64,000 bases of DNA, taken from contig NC_087069.1 of assembly GCF_963678635.1 (NCBI RefSeq), positions 55,575,175 through 55,639,174 on the forward strand, read 5' to 3'. Positions 52,481 through 62,009 of this stretch are shown piece by piece (positions within the stretch are counted from its first letter, which is position 1; each line of letters begins with the position of its first letter). Below the pieces are notes generated by a model that worked only from the letters and a program-made list of their open reading frames with translations, had not been told where the DNA came from and did not search any database. The position numbers and the translations under genes were made by a program. The DNA is from Symsagittifera roscoffensis (taxonomy: Eukaryota > Xenacoelomorpha > Acoela > Convolutidae).

Positions 52481-54463
52481 TTATTCTCTGGAATGACTCT
52501 TCCGCTGCGTTATTCCACGTGAACTTCTTGCCCTTGTGCCTCTTAACTGTTGCATCGGATAAACCTTATCTGCATAGCCTTTGACGAATTCTCTATAGTA
52601 ATTTGCAAAACCCAGAAAGCTCATCAATTGGTGTTCCGTTTTCGGCGATTTCCAAGTTAGAACTGCTTCTACTGCGTCTGGATCTGGTCTGATGCCGTGT
52701 TTGTCCACCATCCTGCCCAAGTATTTTATCGAGTCCTTGAGTATCTCACACTTTGATGGTTTGCACTTCAGCCCCCACCTCTTCATACACGCAAATACTT
52801 CGTCAAGTCTCTCAATGTGGTCCTCTAGTGTGGGTGTCGCTATTACCACGTCATCCACATAGCACATTACCAGATTGCCATACTTCTTCGTCACGCCTAT
52901 CAGCGCGTGTGCCATCAACCGCTGAAACGTGGCTGTGGCATTGCAAAGTCCAAACGGCATCCGTTTCCATTGAAACAGACCCAACTCGCAGGCAAACCCT
53001 GTCTTGTCCCTGTCCTGCTTCCTGAGTGGTACCTGCCAAAAAGCAGAGCCTAAATCAAGAGTCGTAAAAAATTTTGTATCACCTAACTTCGAGAGGCTCT
53101 CATCAATCCTAGGTATGGGATAGGCATCCTTCACAGTGACGGAGTTCAGGTATCGAAAGTCACAACAAAACCTCAACTGGTCGCCTTTCTTTTTGGCCAT
53201 CACTACTCCACACGCCCACGGTGATTTGGATGGTTCTATCATGTCAAACTCTAGTAGCGTTTCAATATCCTTTCTACACGCACCCGATTTGTTTGGGGTC
53301 ATGCGCCTCGCCCCCTCCCTGTGCGGTATTGCGTTTTCCTCAAGTTCTATTTCATGCTCAACAAAATTACAACACGCGATGTCTGCCTTATGTCTTGAAA
53401 AAACCTCTTCGTTCCGTTCTAGTACGTCCTTGATGGCTTCGAGCTGTTCGTCCGTTAACTTGCCTCTTAAGTGTTCAATTTCCGGTAGAACTGGTTTATC
53501 ACCCTGTACTTCGTCTAATGTGGGCCGTTCCGGGAAATTCGAACAGCTCGATAGTCCATCGTCTGTCTCTGACTTAAGTGACTTCACAAGACCTGATGAG
53601 TCTTTTATTTTATTCAATCGTCTCAAGATACAAATTTTGTCCCTATGATTGGGACAATCAACAACTTCATTTTGTTTATGGTTTTCAGTCATTTCATATC
53701 GAGTTTTTACAGGTAAGGCATATCCCAGTTTCCTCCCCCTCTGTATCGTGATTGGCATGTCAAGGGTATTCAACAAGACACTCACGCAGAGGCCGCTCTT
53801 CGTAATCGAGAAGGATCTTCCTAAAACAGCAGCACTTTGACTATTTGGATTTGGGACTACGCATACCTGCTTGTTGTCACTTAGTTCATTGTAATTTTTC
53901 ATTCGTAAGTTTACAATCGCCGCCTCGTTCGCCTTTAGCCTCACCCTCCTTTTCAAGAATACTTGTGCTTTGGTTTCATTTGGCATTATTAAATTTACCG
54001 GTTTGATTTTGTACCTCCTATCCGGGTTCCGTATCCTGAAAATTGCGTTGTTTAGATCAATCGCTACATCAAAGTTCCTGATGAAGTCTCTGCCTAAAAT
54101 AAATTGGTCAGACTCATCTAGGTTTTCTACCACAAGAAAGCTCATCCACAGGTTACGTTGCCCCAGATTGAGGGCTATTATCGGCGTTCTGCCCAACACC
54201 CGCAGGGCCCCTTTGTTTGCAGCTGACAACCGTATTCTCGAATCTATCAAATCATCTTTGTTGAAGCCCATTCGTTCCCAAGTTTCGATTGGTATGACAC
54301 TCAAGACTGCTCCCGTATCAAGTAACCCACGCAACTGAGTCTTTTTGCCACTTATATCTAGCACGTGCCCTGTCACATCTGCCTCTGTCCCGATGTGCAT
54401 TGCATCTTCTTCAAGCATGGCGCAATGTCCAATTGATCTCACTTTCAACTCTTCTTTTCCCAC
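52481..54463 (-). CDS. Retrotransposon aspartic protease and reverse transcriptase, 660 aa
   Basis: The protease lies at residues 40-140: LRGLLDTGAVLSVIPIETW holds the DTG triad and LDESDQFILGRDFIRNFDV the flap-side conserved ILG segment. A connector with MTENHKQNEVVDCPNHRDK follows. RT is at about 400-640: KSPWACGVVMAKKKGDQLRF, DFRYLNSVTVKDAYPIPRID, FTTLDLGSAFWQVPL, FGLCNATATFQRLM, and the catalytic MCYVDDVVIATP. After MSFLGFANYYREFVKGYADK the frame slips at MQQL near 52550; the last 16 residues are out of register. The gag frame ends 26 bp upstream in another frame. The YVDD box and both domains are intact. Confidence 0.9.
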   Translation of the reverse strand: MGKEELKVRSIGHCAMLEEDAMHIGTEADVTGHVLDISGKKTQLRGLLDTGAVLSVIPIETWERMGFNKDDLIDSRIRLSAANKGALRVLGRTPIIALNLGQRNLWMSFLVVENLDESDQFILGRDFIRNFDVAIDLNNAIFRIRNPDRRYKIKPVNLIMPNETKAQVFLKRRVRLKANEAAIVNLRMKNYNELSDNKQVCVVPNPNSQSAAVLGRSFSITKSGLCVSVLLNTLDMPITIQRGRKLGYALPVKTRYEMTENHKQNEVVDCPNHRDKICILRRLNKIKDSSGLVKSLKSETDDGLSSCSNFPERPTLDEVQGDKPVLPEIEHLRGKLTDEQLEAIKDVLERNEEVFSRHKADIACCNFVEHEIELEENAIPHREGARRMTPNKSGACRKDIETLLEFDMIEPSKSPWACGVVMAKKKGDQLRFCCDFRYLNSVTVKDAYPIPRIDESLSKLGDTKFFTTLDLGSAFWQVPLRKQDRDKTGFACELGLFQWKRMPFGLCNATATFQRLMAHALIGVTKKYGNLVMCYVDDVVIATPTLEDHIERLDEVFACMKRWGLKCKPSKCEILKDSIKYLGRMVDKHGIRPDPDAVEAVLTWKSPKTEHQLMSFLGFANYYREFVKGYADKVYPMQQLRGTRARSSRGITQRKSHSRE

Positions 54464-54488
54464 GTAGATTTGCCCAATTAGGTCTTCA

Positions 54489-56132
54489 TCACGTTATCAT
54501 TGTTTTCGTATAGATGTTGATTCCATCTATATTTAGCATCACCTCATGTGGACCATAAGCTTCTGTGTACCTGTTATCAACACGTACCGACTTGCTACCC
54601 CCTCTCGTGAGTAGTGCCCTCAATGCTCTAGAAGTCGTTTGTGGGCTTATACAACTCAAGTAATCTGCGTACACATCAATGTGCAGTATTGTCTGGTCAC
54701 TTGGTTCGCTCAAGTTTCTCGCTACTTCGTGGCCGCCCACAGTGATTATTGACATTATTCTTGCCCCAATTTTTGTTATGCCAAATGGCTTTCCTGTAAC
54801 CATTTTTACAGTGTTGCAGTTTCCATTTTTTGTCGACCCCTCAGCAGCTTCTGGTATTGTTTGTGAGCAACTTAAGGCTTCGTTCATTTTCTGTCTTTGG
54901 ATTTCTTGCTTCAGCCGTTGTTCTATTTCTTTCGCTGCCAGGTCTTGTTTCACTTTATTGATGGCCTCCGCTGCCGCCTTCTCATAATCTATTTCTAGGG
55001 CGTTCTTTGCCGTGGCCTCTACTGCACTATTACATTGTGTTACAGCTTTCACTGTTTTCGTTAGTAGTTCCGCACTTGGTCTTTCTAGGTTTTTCGTCTC
55101 AAATTCACCTTGTCTGTTTCTCTGGTTCTGCACCGCTGCTAGCGCCAACTTGTGTTTTGGATGACTCTGATTCTTGACCGCTTCCCAAAACAACGGACAG
55201 TCCATGCTGAAGTGCCCCTCTTGGTTGCAGAAGAAGCATCTTGCACCTATTTTGATGATCAAGCCACTATAGAACTCGTGTTCTTCCATCTGGCTCATAT
55301 CTTCCTCATCGGGTGGATATCTCAAACTCTTCATGCCCTGTTTGTATGTCGTGCAATCCGCCACATGATGATCAGCTGACCCGCAGTTAGCACATGATCT
55401 GCGTTTGTCCATGTCATCTCTGGGCTTGTACCATGACGACCTTTGTGGCTGACTCCCCCCTTGTGTGTTCCTGTTGTCTGAGTACGAGTATTTCTTGGGT
55501 TTCATCAGCATGTACTCTCTTGACTTCTGCCTCATCTCTTCTGGAGTTGGTGCACTGTCTTTCGACAATATGTAGTACGTTGCTAACATCGTTCCCAAGT
55601 CATCACTCTTTACCCCATCAATGAACTTTGAGGCGATGCTGAAGTTCCTTCTATTGGTAGATTCTTCCGGGTCACTCCTTCTTCTCAAGCTCTCAAAATC
55701 ATCTAGGAACCTGTCTATCGATTCATCGTCCCTTTGTCTCCTCTTTTCAAATCGCATCATCGCTTGAAGACCCTTCATGCCTGAGCCGAATCTATTTAAC
55801 AATATTTCAAAGATTTTGTCCGCTGTGTCGCGTTCTTCTTCTTTCTTCGCAACCACGCATTTCAATGCCGTGCCTTCCAGATTGCTCAGTATCGCTGTGC
55901 ATGCTTGCCTCTCATCGTTCAAGTTGTCTTGTTCTAAGTGCAACCTCATGACTTCTACCCAAGTGTCAATGCATCCATCTGAATCATCTTTGAACTCCTT
56001 CGGTTTCTTGAAAGTTTTCCTGGATTTGTTGCTTCCTCTGTCACTTGAGTCGGTATTCCTTGTGGCGAAGGCTTCTAGCGTCCTGTTCATAATTTCCCAG
56101 GTGCTTGCCCATGTCATGGCATCCGGTCCCAC
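54489..56132 (-). CDS. Retrotransposon Gag (capsid and nucleocapsid), 547 aa
   Basis: Residues about 50-210 form a retrotransposon capsid domain (WVEVMRLHLEQDNLNDERQA, DESIDRFLDDFESLRRRSD, FIDGVKSDDLGTML). Two CCHC zinc knuckles follow: CANCGSADHHVADC (about 248) and CFFCNQEGHFSMDC (about 298), both CX2CX4HX4C. They bind the genomic RNA. The C-terminal 230 residues contain a helical segment (AAAEAINKVKQDLAAKEIEQ) and a tail leading toward the protease (NIDGINIYTKTMIT). The N-terminal matrix/coiled part lies in other frames upstream (56041-57283). Confidence 0.85.
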   Translation of the reverse strand: MGPDAMTWASTWEIMNRTLEAFATRNTDSSDRGSNKSRKTFKKPKEFKDDSDGCIDTWVEVMRLHLEQDNLNDERQACTAILSNLEGTALKCVVAKKEEERDTADKIFEILLNRFGSGMKGLQAMMRFEKRRQRDDESIDRFLDDFESLRRRSDPEESTNRRNFSIASKFIDGVKSDDLGTMLATYYILSKDSAPTPEEMRQKSREYMLMKPKKYSYSDNRNTQGGSQPQRSSWYKPRDDMDKRRSCANCGSADHHVADCTTYKQGMKSLRYPPDEEDMSQMEEHEFYSGLIIKIGARCFFCNQEGHFSMDCPLFWEAVKNQSHPKHKLALAAVQNQRNRQGEFETKNLERPSAELLTKTVKAVTQCNSAVEATAKNALEIDYEKAAAEAINKVKQDLAAKEIEQRLKQEIQRQKMNEALSCSQTIPEAAEGSTKNGNCNTVKMVTGKPFGITKIGARIMSIITVGGHEVARNLSEPSDQTILHIDVYADYLSCISPQTTSRALRALLTRGGSKSVRVDNRYTEAYGPHEVMLNIDGINIYTKTMIT

Positions 56133-56685
56133 GTTGTTGTGAGTCGTGGAGTCCTCTGGACCACTGGTTGTGTTCGCTGTTCCATTTTTTTATAATGGCC
56201 CTGGCCCCCACCGGTGCCGTAATCGCGGCCTCCCGGGTTGCTGGTAACGGTGTTGACTGTCGTTTGTTCCTTTGAGGCTCCACGAAGTCCACTCTATTAC
56301 CTTGTGTCCTCTCTGCAGCTGGCCTGTCTTGTTGTGTTGAATTCCTCAAAATAGCGTCTAGCTTTGTCTGCATTGCACTTGAGCTCTCAGCCTGTTCCCT
56401 ACTCATCGTATCCATTCTCGTTTCCAAACTCCCTAACTGGCAATTCACTGCGTCATATCGCTGCTTAATTTCTCGCATGTCTTTTCTGATGTTCTTGTCT
56501 CGCTCTTCATCAGTGGTTTCTACTTTGTCAGACATCTGCTGAAGCTTTTCCTCCGTTGCTCTCGCTAGATGGAAATAGTTGTCCAAGTACTCATGTTTGT
56601 TGTTTCTCATTTCCTTCCTTATCACATTTCTATCCTCTTCGCTGTGCTTCAGTTTCTCATCTATCTGATCTAGCTTCGCCATCAA
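56041..56685 (-). CDS. Gag N-terminal coiled-coil region, 214 aa
   Basis: Residues 1-125 are charged and heptad-like (MAKLDQIDEKLKHSEEDRNV, then RDMREIK-type segments), a likely coiled coil for Gag assembly. Residues 125-170 are polar. The end (WSRGLHDSQQRGTGCHDMGK) is out of register with the capsid ORF, which begins in another frame. The same frame continues upstream to 57054 with one in-frame TAA at 56692-56694. Confidence 0.6.
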   Translation of the reverse strand: MMAKLDQIDEKLKHSEEDRNVIRKEMRNNKHEYLDNYFHLARATEEKLQQMSDKVETTDEERDKNIRKDMREIKQRYDAVNCQLGSLETRMDTMSREQAESSSAMQTKLDAILRNSTQQDRPAAERTQGNRVDFVEPQRNKRQSTPLPATREAAITAPVGARAIIKKWNSEHNQWSRGLHDSQQRGTGCHDMGKHLGNYEQDARSLRHKEYRLK

Positions 56686-56691
56686 GTCGCT

Positions 56692-57283
56692 TTACTCAAG
56701 AGTCGTCGTTCCATGGTCCGTTGTTGTCTTGTAGTCGGTCGCTGGTCCCGGTTTTCTCTGACCCTCGTTCTGATCGGTCTCTGTCGTTCTCGTGGATACT
56801 GTTCCGAATGCTTTGCTTTTCTCGACTTTCGTCTCCTCTAATGCTGCGTCCTTCGATCTCATTCCAACCATCATCGCTAATCTTTCAGTAAAAGAAGTTC
56901 TCTTTTGAGACTCATCCGTCACTGTTTCTGGCGTGTTGCTTGTTGTGTCTTCCACGTTGTCTATCGGTGAGAACTCTAATGGGTTTCGGGTTAGGTTCTT
57001 CCGCATTGGGCATTGGAGTTGACTCTGTCGTCTTCTTTCCTGCTTCATCCACACTTTGATCAGGTGTCTCTAGATCAATCTCGATGGTGGGTTCTACTCG
57101 TTCCCCTTCCGTGCCCTCTTGTGCTCTGTTCTCCGTGGTACTCCTCGTGCTGACCATACTAACTGAAAAGTTCTTCTTTGTTACCTTCGGACCCATTGAT
57201 GTTGTTTTACGTAGCGACGAGTTATACTTTGTCTTCGCTTCCGTAGATCTTTTTTCAGCTACCGGTACCCTGCTCCGCCTCAT
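56692..57283 (-). pseudogene. Gag N-terminus, split between two frames
   Basis: 57283-56912 starts MRRSRVPVAEKRSTEAKTKY and is basic then acidic. From about 57000 the sensible frame shifts to 57054-56692 (SFTERLAMMVGMRSKDAALE), which ends at TAA directly before the coiled-coil ORF in the same frame. One frameshift and one stop thus break the start of Gag. The ATG at 57281-57283 is the first in the coding block after the leader. Confidence 0.5.
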
Positions 57284-57584
57284 TATTTACAATTGTCACT
57301 ATTTACAGTATTACTATCTACAAAATTCTACTCTAAGGTTAAGAACTTTTTTGAAAAAATTTTATAAAAAGAAATTGACAATTTGCTAAAAACAACTTTT
57401 CTTAAGCTCTTGAAAACTTTATATGTTAGGATTGGATAGAGAATACGATTTTACAATTGGTTACTTCAACCTGACCTAGTACTCTTTTAGTACCCCTCTT
57501 CCTAATGCTGTTCCAAGACTTTCTCTCTACCGTCTCAAGACTATTCAGTGTTGTCCCAGTACTTCTTGTTAGTATCCCCAGACT

Positions 57585-58293
57585 AGTGTCCCAAGACTAA
57601 TGTCCCAAGACCAGCGTCCCAAGACTAGTGTCCCAAGACCAATGTCCCAAGACTAGTGTCCCAAGACTAATGTCTCAAGACCAATGGCCCAAGACCAATG
57701 TCCCAAGACCACTGTCCCAAGACCACTGTCCCAAGACCAGCGTCCCAAGACTAGTGTCCCAAGACCAATGTCCCAAGACTAGTGTCCCAAGACTAATGTC
57801 CCAAGACCAATGGCCCAAGACCAGTTTCCCAAGACCACTGTCCCAAGAACACTGTCCCAAGACCAATGGCCCAAGACCAACGTCCCAAGACTAGTGTCCA
57901 AAGACTAATGTCCCAAGACCAATGGCCCAAGACCAATGTCCCAAGACCACTGTCCCAAGACCAATGGCCCAAGACCACTGTCCCAAGACCAATGACCCAA
58001 AACCAACGTCCCAAGACTAGTGTCCCAAGACTAATGTCCCAAGACCAATGGCCCAAGACCAATGTCCCAAGACCACTGTCCCAAGACCAATGGCCCAAGA
58101 CCAACGTCCCAAGACCACTGTCCCAAGACCAATGTCCCAAGACCAATGTCCCAAGACTGTTTCGTACCAAGACTGCTCTGGTCCAAGACTGTCCCAAGGC
58201 TGCACTGTCCCAAGACTGTCCCAAGACTGTGTTGCTCCAAGACTGTCCCCAGACTGCAATGTCCCAAGATTTCTTCGGTACTGTCCCAAGACT
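57585..58293. repeat. 14-bp minisatellite in the retrotransposon leader
   Basis: About 50 copies of the + strand unit CCCAAGACCAATGT, with common variants ending CTAGTGT, CCACTGT, CCAATGG and CCAACGT. Because 14 is not a multiple of three, three units make a 42-bp super-period that encodes 14-residue repeats (for example QDQWPKTNVPRPLS). This leaves several frames open on both strands. The reverse strand is TGGGAC/CTTGGGAC-rich. The copies near the 58.15-58.29 kb end are more diverged. Confidence 0.9.
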
Positions 58294-59159
58294 CGTCACT
58301 GAGTGTCTGGATATCGGGTCTCTTCTTCTTCGTTGTAGGGACTATTGAACCACTGTACCTTTTACCACCACTTGAGCTCTTGTAAAAATTTTCCCAAAAT
58401 CCCTATCTTAATGGTCGAAACCCAAATACTAATCCAGTCTTTTCAGGCTATTTGAAACCCTAATTTCCCCGCAGGTATCTTGTGATCACCTGTTCGTTAA
58501 ATTACCAACAACAAATTTTCACTAAAACGTTAAATTTTAAACAGGAAAAAATTTCAAAAACAGATGGGTGAATTTTCCTGAAATTCAGGGTTGACTGATG
58601 TCAATCTTTGTCCGAAAAAAAGTCTGGTACCCGATTGCCGCGCGTTTTCCTTCCCCCTGCTAGCAATCTTATGGGGTATCGCAAAAACTGTCTATGTCCG
58701 TTCCCCCCTACCGATCCCACCAGGGTACCTACCTTAACCTGATTCTAATTTTGGATATCCGGTTCCTATAACCAATGCGTGTAAATATCTAATGTAACTA
58801 AGTCGACGATGCCGAACAATTAGTTACTCTAACGTGTCCCCCCTTTTTACAATTTACAACCGCTAACCTCTAACCTAACCAGCCCCCCTGCTAACCTCCC
58901 CCATCTTTAGCCCCCCTCTTAAGCCGAAAAATCCCTTAAGCGCCGGGTGCTAAACCTCTCGAGAGAAAACCGTAGACCTGTTTCCAGGCCTGCTTGTGTA
59001 AAAACTTCCTCAAAACAATGGGGCTCCGCTTATCCAATTTTACATTTATCTCCTATAACGTAATGTGGATTCTAACGATACCCGTTGCCCAACTTGAGAA
59101 CAACCCTGTGCGTCCTCTTGTAGTGATCCTGTGCTGGTTGTCTCTGTTCTGCATTGACA

Positions 59160-59365
59160 GCAGCACCACTTTCCCACTTGGCTGGTCACCTCTTCCAGTC
59201 AAGTTTCCAGTGGGTTCAGCTCAGTACTTCTGAACCACTTTCCCACTCGGCTGGTCACCTCTTCCAGTCAAGTCTCCTAGTGGTCCGGTTCGATCCTTGT
59301 GAACCACTTTCCCACTCGGCTGGTCACCCTTTCCAGTCAAGTCTCCTAGTGGTCCGGCTAGGTTG
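59160..59365. repeat. Three copies of a ~69-bp repeat in the leader
   Basis: CACTTTCCCACTCGGCTGGT followed by CACCTCTTCCAGTCAAGT occurs near 59164 (one mismatch), 59232 and 59302, with TCTCCTAGTGGTCCGG ending the last two. It is a short tandem array without coding evidence. Confidence 0.8.
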
Positions 59366-59793
59366 CAATCTATCTGAAAACCCTTAACAACGCCCCCCAC
59401 TCGGGCACCTTGTTGAAGTCATTGGTTTAAATTGCTAGATTGATCGAAACGATTGGTCTGATAAAACAGTATCGGTATACTATTTAATTAATATAAAGGT
59501 TTGATCCAAATGAACCGGTATCAAAGTCACTGTCTTTTCGTTTTATGGTTTTTGATCCTTTTTCTATACTTTTTCTTGTTTTTGTCCCCCTAGTTGCCCC
59601 CCTTACTCGGTTAGCTAGGCCTCGTTCGGAGAGCGTACCAGGAAGTTTTCTCAAGTTTTCTTAAAAAGCTATCACGGTACAACCGGAAGGCTTACACGTT
59701 CCCGCTGAACCGTACCACCGGTACTCTAGAATGGGCATGCAGCCCGGAGCTGTGTCAAGTGGGTTCGACTCCGTAGTCATGATGTCGTAAAAA

Positions 59794-59808
59794 CACCCAG
59801 GACCGCCA
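59794..59808 (-). promoter_or_regulatory. Weak candidate tRNA primer-binding site
   Basis: In element sense TGGCGGTCCTGGGTG lies 11 nt after the end of the 5' LTR. It starts TGG as expected for pairing with a tRNA CCA end, but the spacing is long and I cannot match a tRNA. The element might prime differently. Confidence 0.2.
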
Positions 59809-59819
59809 TAAAAACACTA

Positions 59820-60714
59820 TGTAACAGTCGCCTACTTCCGTCACATATGAGGCTTAAGAAAAATAGGCCCTATAACCATTGGCTCAAGAGTCAGGGACAC
59901 TATCTCTTGTGTTTTTCTACCTCAAGAATGGTCGGAGCCAATTCGGTTCGCTTGCGACATGAGACTAGAACCCGTTACTGCTTAAAGCTACTACCAAAAT
60001 ATCCCCCCACTCTAGAAAATAAGAACGTCCCCATACTTAGGTCTCGAAATACCCAAAATACACGAGCGCCGTTAAAAATAGGGTCGGAACAATCCGTTAA
60101 CTTACTTTTTATTGGACAGTGGAACTTTGATCCATTTCAGATGGATCAACCTAAAACTCGCCTTATCTCAAGATAACAATCATAAAACACACTCGAGAAG
60201 ATTAAATTAGGGACTCACATGTTGATGCACTCGAGTACAAGGAGTAATTAAGTTGGTAAGCAACTCGAGAATTAGATAATATAACTAGATAAGTTTAATA
60301 CTAATCAGTTTTGATAACAGAAGTAAATTCTGGCTCTAGAATTGGAGTTTTTGTATGAACCATTGGGACACGCAGGCTGTCCACCTTTCCATTGAAGGTT
60401 CACTCTGGTTCGTTTCGAATAGTTGTTCTCTCTTCTTTTTATTATCTCTCCTCCTATTTCGGGATAAGACAGCTCTACTCGTGTATTATTTTTTATCGGG
60501 AAATTACGAATAGCAATTTCCTGCTGTTTTCTTGAGTATTTTCCCGCAATTGTTAATTCGGTCGTTCTGATTTTTCACTTTTTGTTTTCAGTTGGTACGA
60601 GAAAACTGAGCATGACAGGCTCCATTCGAAATTTTGAAAATTAAAACTTCACTCCAAAGTTACGTATTTTTGTGTCCCTCAAGGTCAAACTTCCAGATAT
60701 GACCGACTGGCACA
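59820..60714 (-). repeat. LTR (5' LTR in element sense)
   Basis: 895 bp, direct repeat of 37884-38759 with roughly 30 differences and a 19-bp length difference near 60593. An AATAAA on the minus strand is at 60108-60113 and another at 60438-60443; an AT-rich TATA-like stretch is near 60280. Beyond its outer edge the right flank starts AGACTTAAAT. Confidence 0.9.
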
Positions 60715-61089
60715 AGACTTAAATCTCCAGAAAAAGTAGACAATGAGTGTGGTCATACTGAAAACCCGAGCACATTCTACAACGTAGACTGTAAAACAGT
60801 TTTCAATAACCACTACATAAGACTTGCGTATGGGACTTTATTGAATCAACACCTTAATGCCTGTAAGTCATCAATCGTAATTTTTTTTTCAGAAATGCGT
60901 TATAAAATTATCAGCTTTTTTGTTTTCGTTGTAAATCAAAACCAATTGCAAAGACGGATAAATTTTACCTTCGCAAACTATCGAAAGAATTCCTGAGCTC
61001 AGGTTGAAGTATGTCAGGTCTTATCACTTTGATGCACCACAACCAAGAAATACACTCTTTTGCAATATATTATTCAGCTCCATGCAATG
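60715..61089 (+). other. Right flank of the insertion, possible short exon
   Basis: An open stretch from 60715 to about 60868 (NECGHTENPSTFYNVDCKTV and on) ends at AAG|GTAAGT-like TGTAAGTC. It could be an exon, but no domain is recognised. A TTTTTTTTTCAG acceptor-like site lies near 60892. It does not resemble the N-terminal part of the left protease. Confidence 0.25.
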
Positions 61090-61345
61090 ATGGAGGAGAA
61101 CACTCCATTCCTCGATTGAACAAAACTTACTACTTTTCTGCTTTTTTGAAAAGAAAACATTTCAACTGTTCTTTTTAAAAAAAGTACCAGCGCATGGTTC
61201 AAAAGACGTTTCAAAAAACTGCTAATTTGTGTGATTTTTATGCAACTTATATAGCATTTCTTCTTTTTAATTTCTACCAGAAGAACTTGAATAACATTCA
61301 TGATGTTATTGTTTTGAATTTTATCAGTAATTCTATATAAGAACG
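61090..61345 (+). pseudogene. Protease C-terminal remnant of the right virus-like element
   Basis: The segments GGEHSIPRLNKTYYFSAFL and QKTFQKTANLCDFYATYIAF resemble in order the left protease around its catalytic His (GTHWIVI), the YF/ADPLG region and the catalytic Cys (CGSFCIYIAH). The acidic residue is lost and a stop interrupts near 61175. Its position, after the LTR element and in the same orientation as the right capsid remnant, fits the gene order of the left copy. Confidence 0.45.
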
Positions 61346-62009
61346 CAGTATGTTACTTTTTAAATGAAGGTTTATTGAGGCAATAAATTTTTTTATGTTG
61401 TGGTGATTTTAAGTGTAAATGTAATTTTGTAACAGTGACTTTGTATTTATAAATAAACTTTTCTTTGTTTGTTTTTTTTATTAAAAAACGAACAATACGA
61501 TGTGAAGAAGTTCAGTTGAGAATATCCGGGACTAAGTAGAAAGTTTCAGAGAAACGATTTGTTTAAAACTAGGAGCTAACAATTCAATTAAACTAAAAAA
61601 GTAAATTGAATGTGATTAATTTATAACAAAAATTGTTAATAGGAGGGTTTTCCAGGTAATTCTTGTTTATTTCACCTCAAATGTTTTTAAAAATTTCACT
61701 CTGGCACACTTTGACTTCTTAAGATCCACAGATTATTTTTTTCAAATCTCTGTCATAGTAAACTTCCGAAAAGATTTGGTGTAAATTGATAACTAAGAAA
61801 GAAAAAAGATGCAATTTTGCAGTGAATGGAGATGATGGTTTAAGAATTGAAATTGTAAAAACTAAAACTTCAACTGGCAACCAACTTGTAATTGAGCGAA
61901 TGAATTTCAAAAACTGTCTTTCGTAGTCAAAACTTACCCCATCTGTTACACTAATCATTTCTCACGCTTAAGAAAACCAAAATATTTTTTCGAGAAATGT
62001 TGCTTTGGG
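61346..62009. other. AT-rich non-coding stretch
   Basis: Nothing is firmly identified. A short + strand open stretch near 61805-61935 (CNFAVNGDDGLRIEIVKTKT) has coding-like character but no known domain. The end of the right virus-like element may fall here. Confidence 0.3.

Larger units (their letters stand above)
57284..59819 (-). other. Long 5' leader of the retrotransposon
   Basis: This is 2.5 kb between the 5' LTR and the gag start, with no supported gene. It contains the 14-bp minisatellite (57585-58293), a 69-bp repeat (59160-59365) and C-rich segments near 58820-58960. Such a long leader is unusual. Confidence 0.55.
37884..60714 (-). mobile_element. Giant Ty3/gypsy-type LTR retrotransposon, ~22.8 kb
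   Basis: Two direct LTRs (37884-38759 and 59820-60714) bracket gag, protease, RT, RNase H, integrase (in that order, the Ty3/gypsy order) and a macrodomain ORF. About 9 kb of further ORFs lie between the macrodomain and the 3' LTR. All main frames are on the minus strand. The LTRs begin TGTGCC and end GTTACA in element sense and differ at roughly 30 sites by eye, so insertion is not recent. A 3-bp AGA lies on both outer sides; no longer target duplication is visible. The ordinary size of such elements is 5-10 kb. Frameshifts and stops occur in gag, between RT and RNase H, around the linker and in the 3' ORFs, so it is probably inactive. The coding part is much more GC-rich than the flanks. 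Confidence 0.85.

Noticed and set aside
57628-58348. Repeated PKTNVPRPLSQDQ-type proteins (+ strand) and SWDSGLGTLVLGHW-type proteins (- strand)
   Set aside because: Both strands and several frames are open because the 14-bp minisatellite has a 42-bp coding super-period; this is a property of the repeat, not evidence of a gene.
59740-59790. GGGTTCGACTCC resembling a tRNA T-loop
   Set aside because: The flanking stem does not pair and no anticodon or D arm is present.
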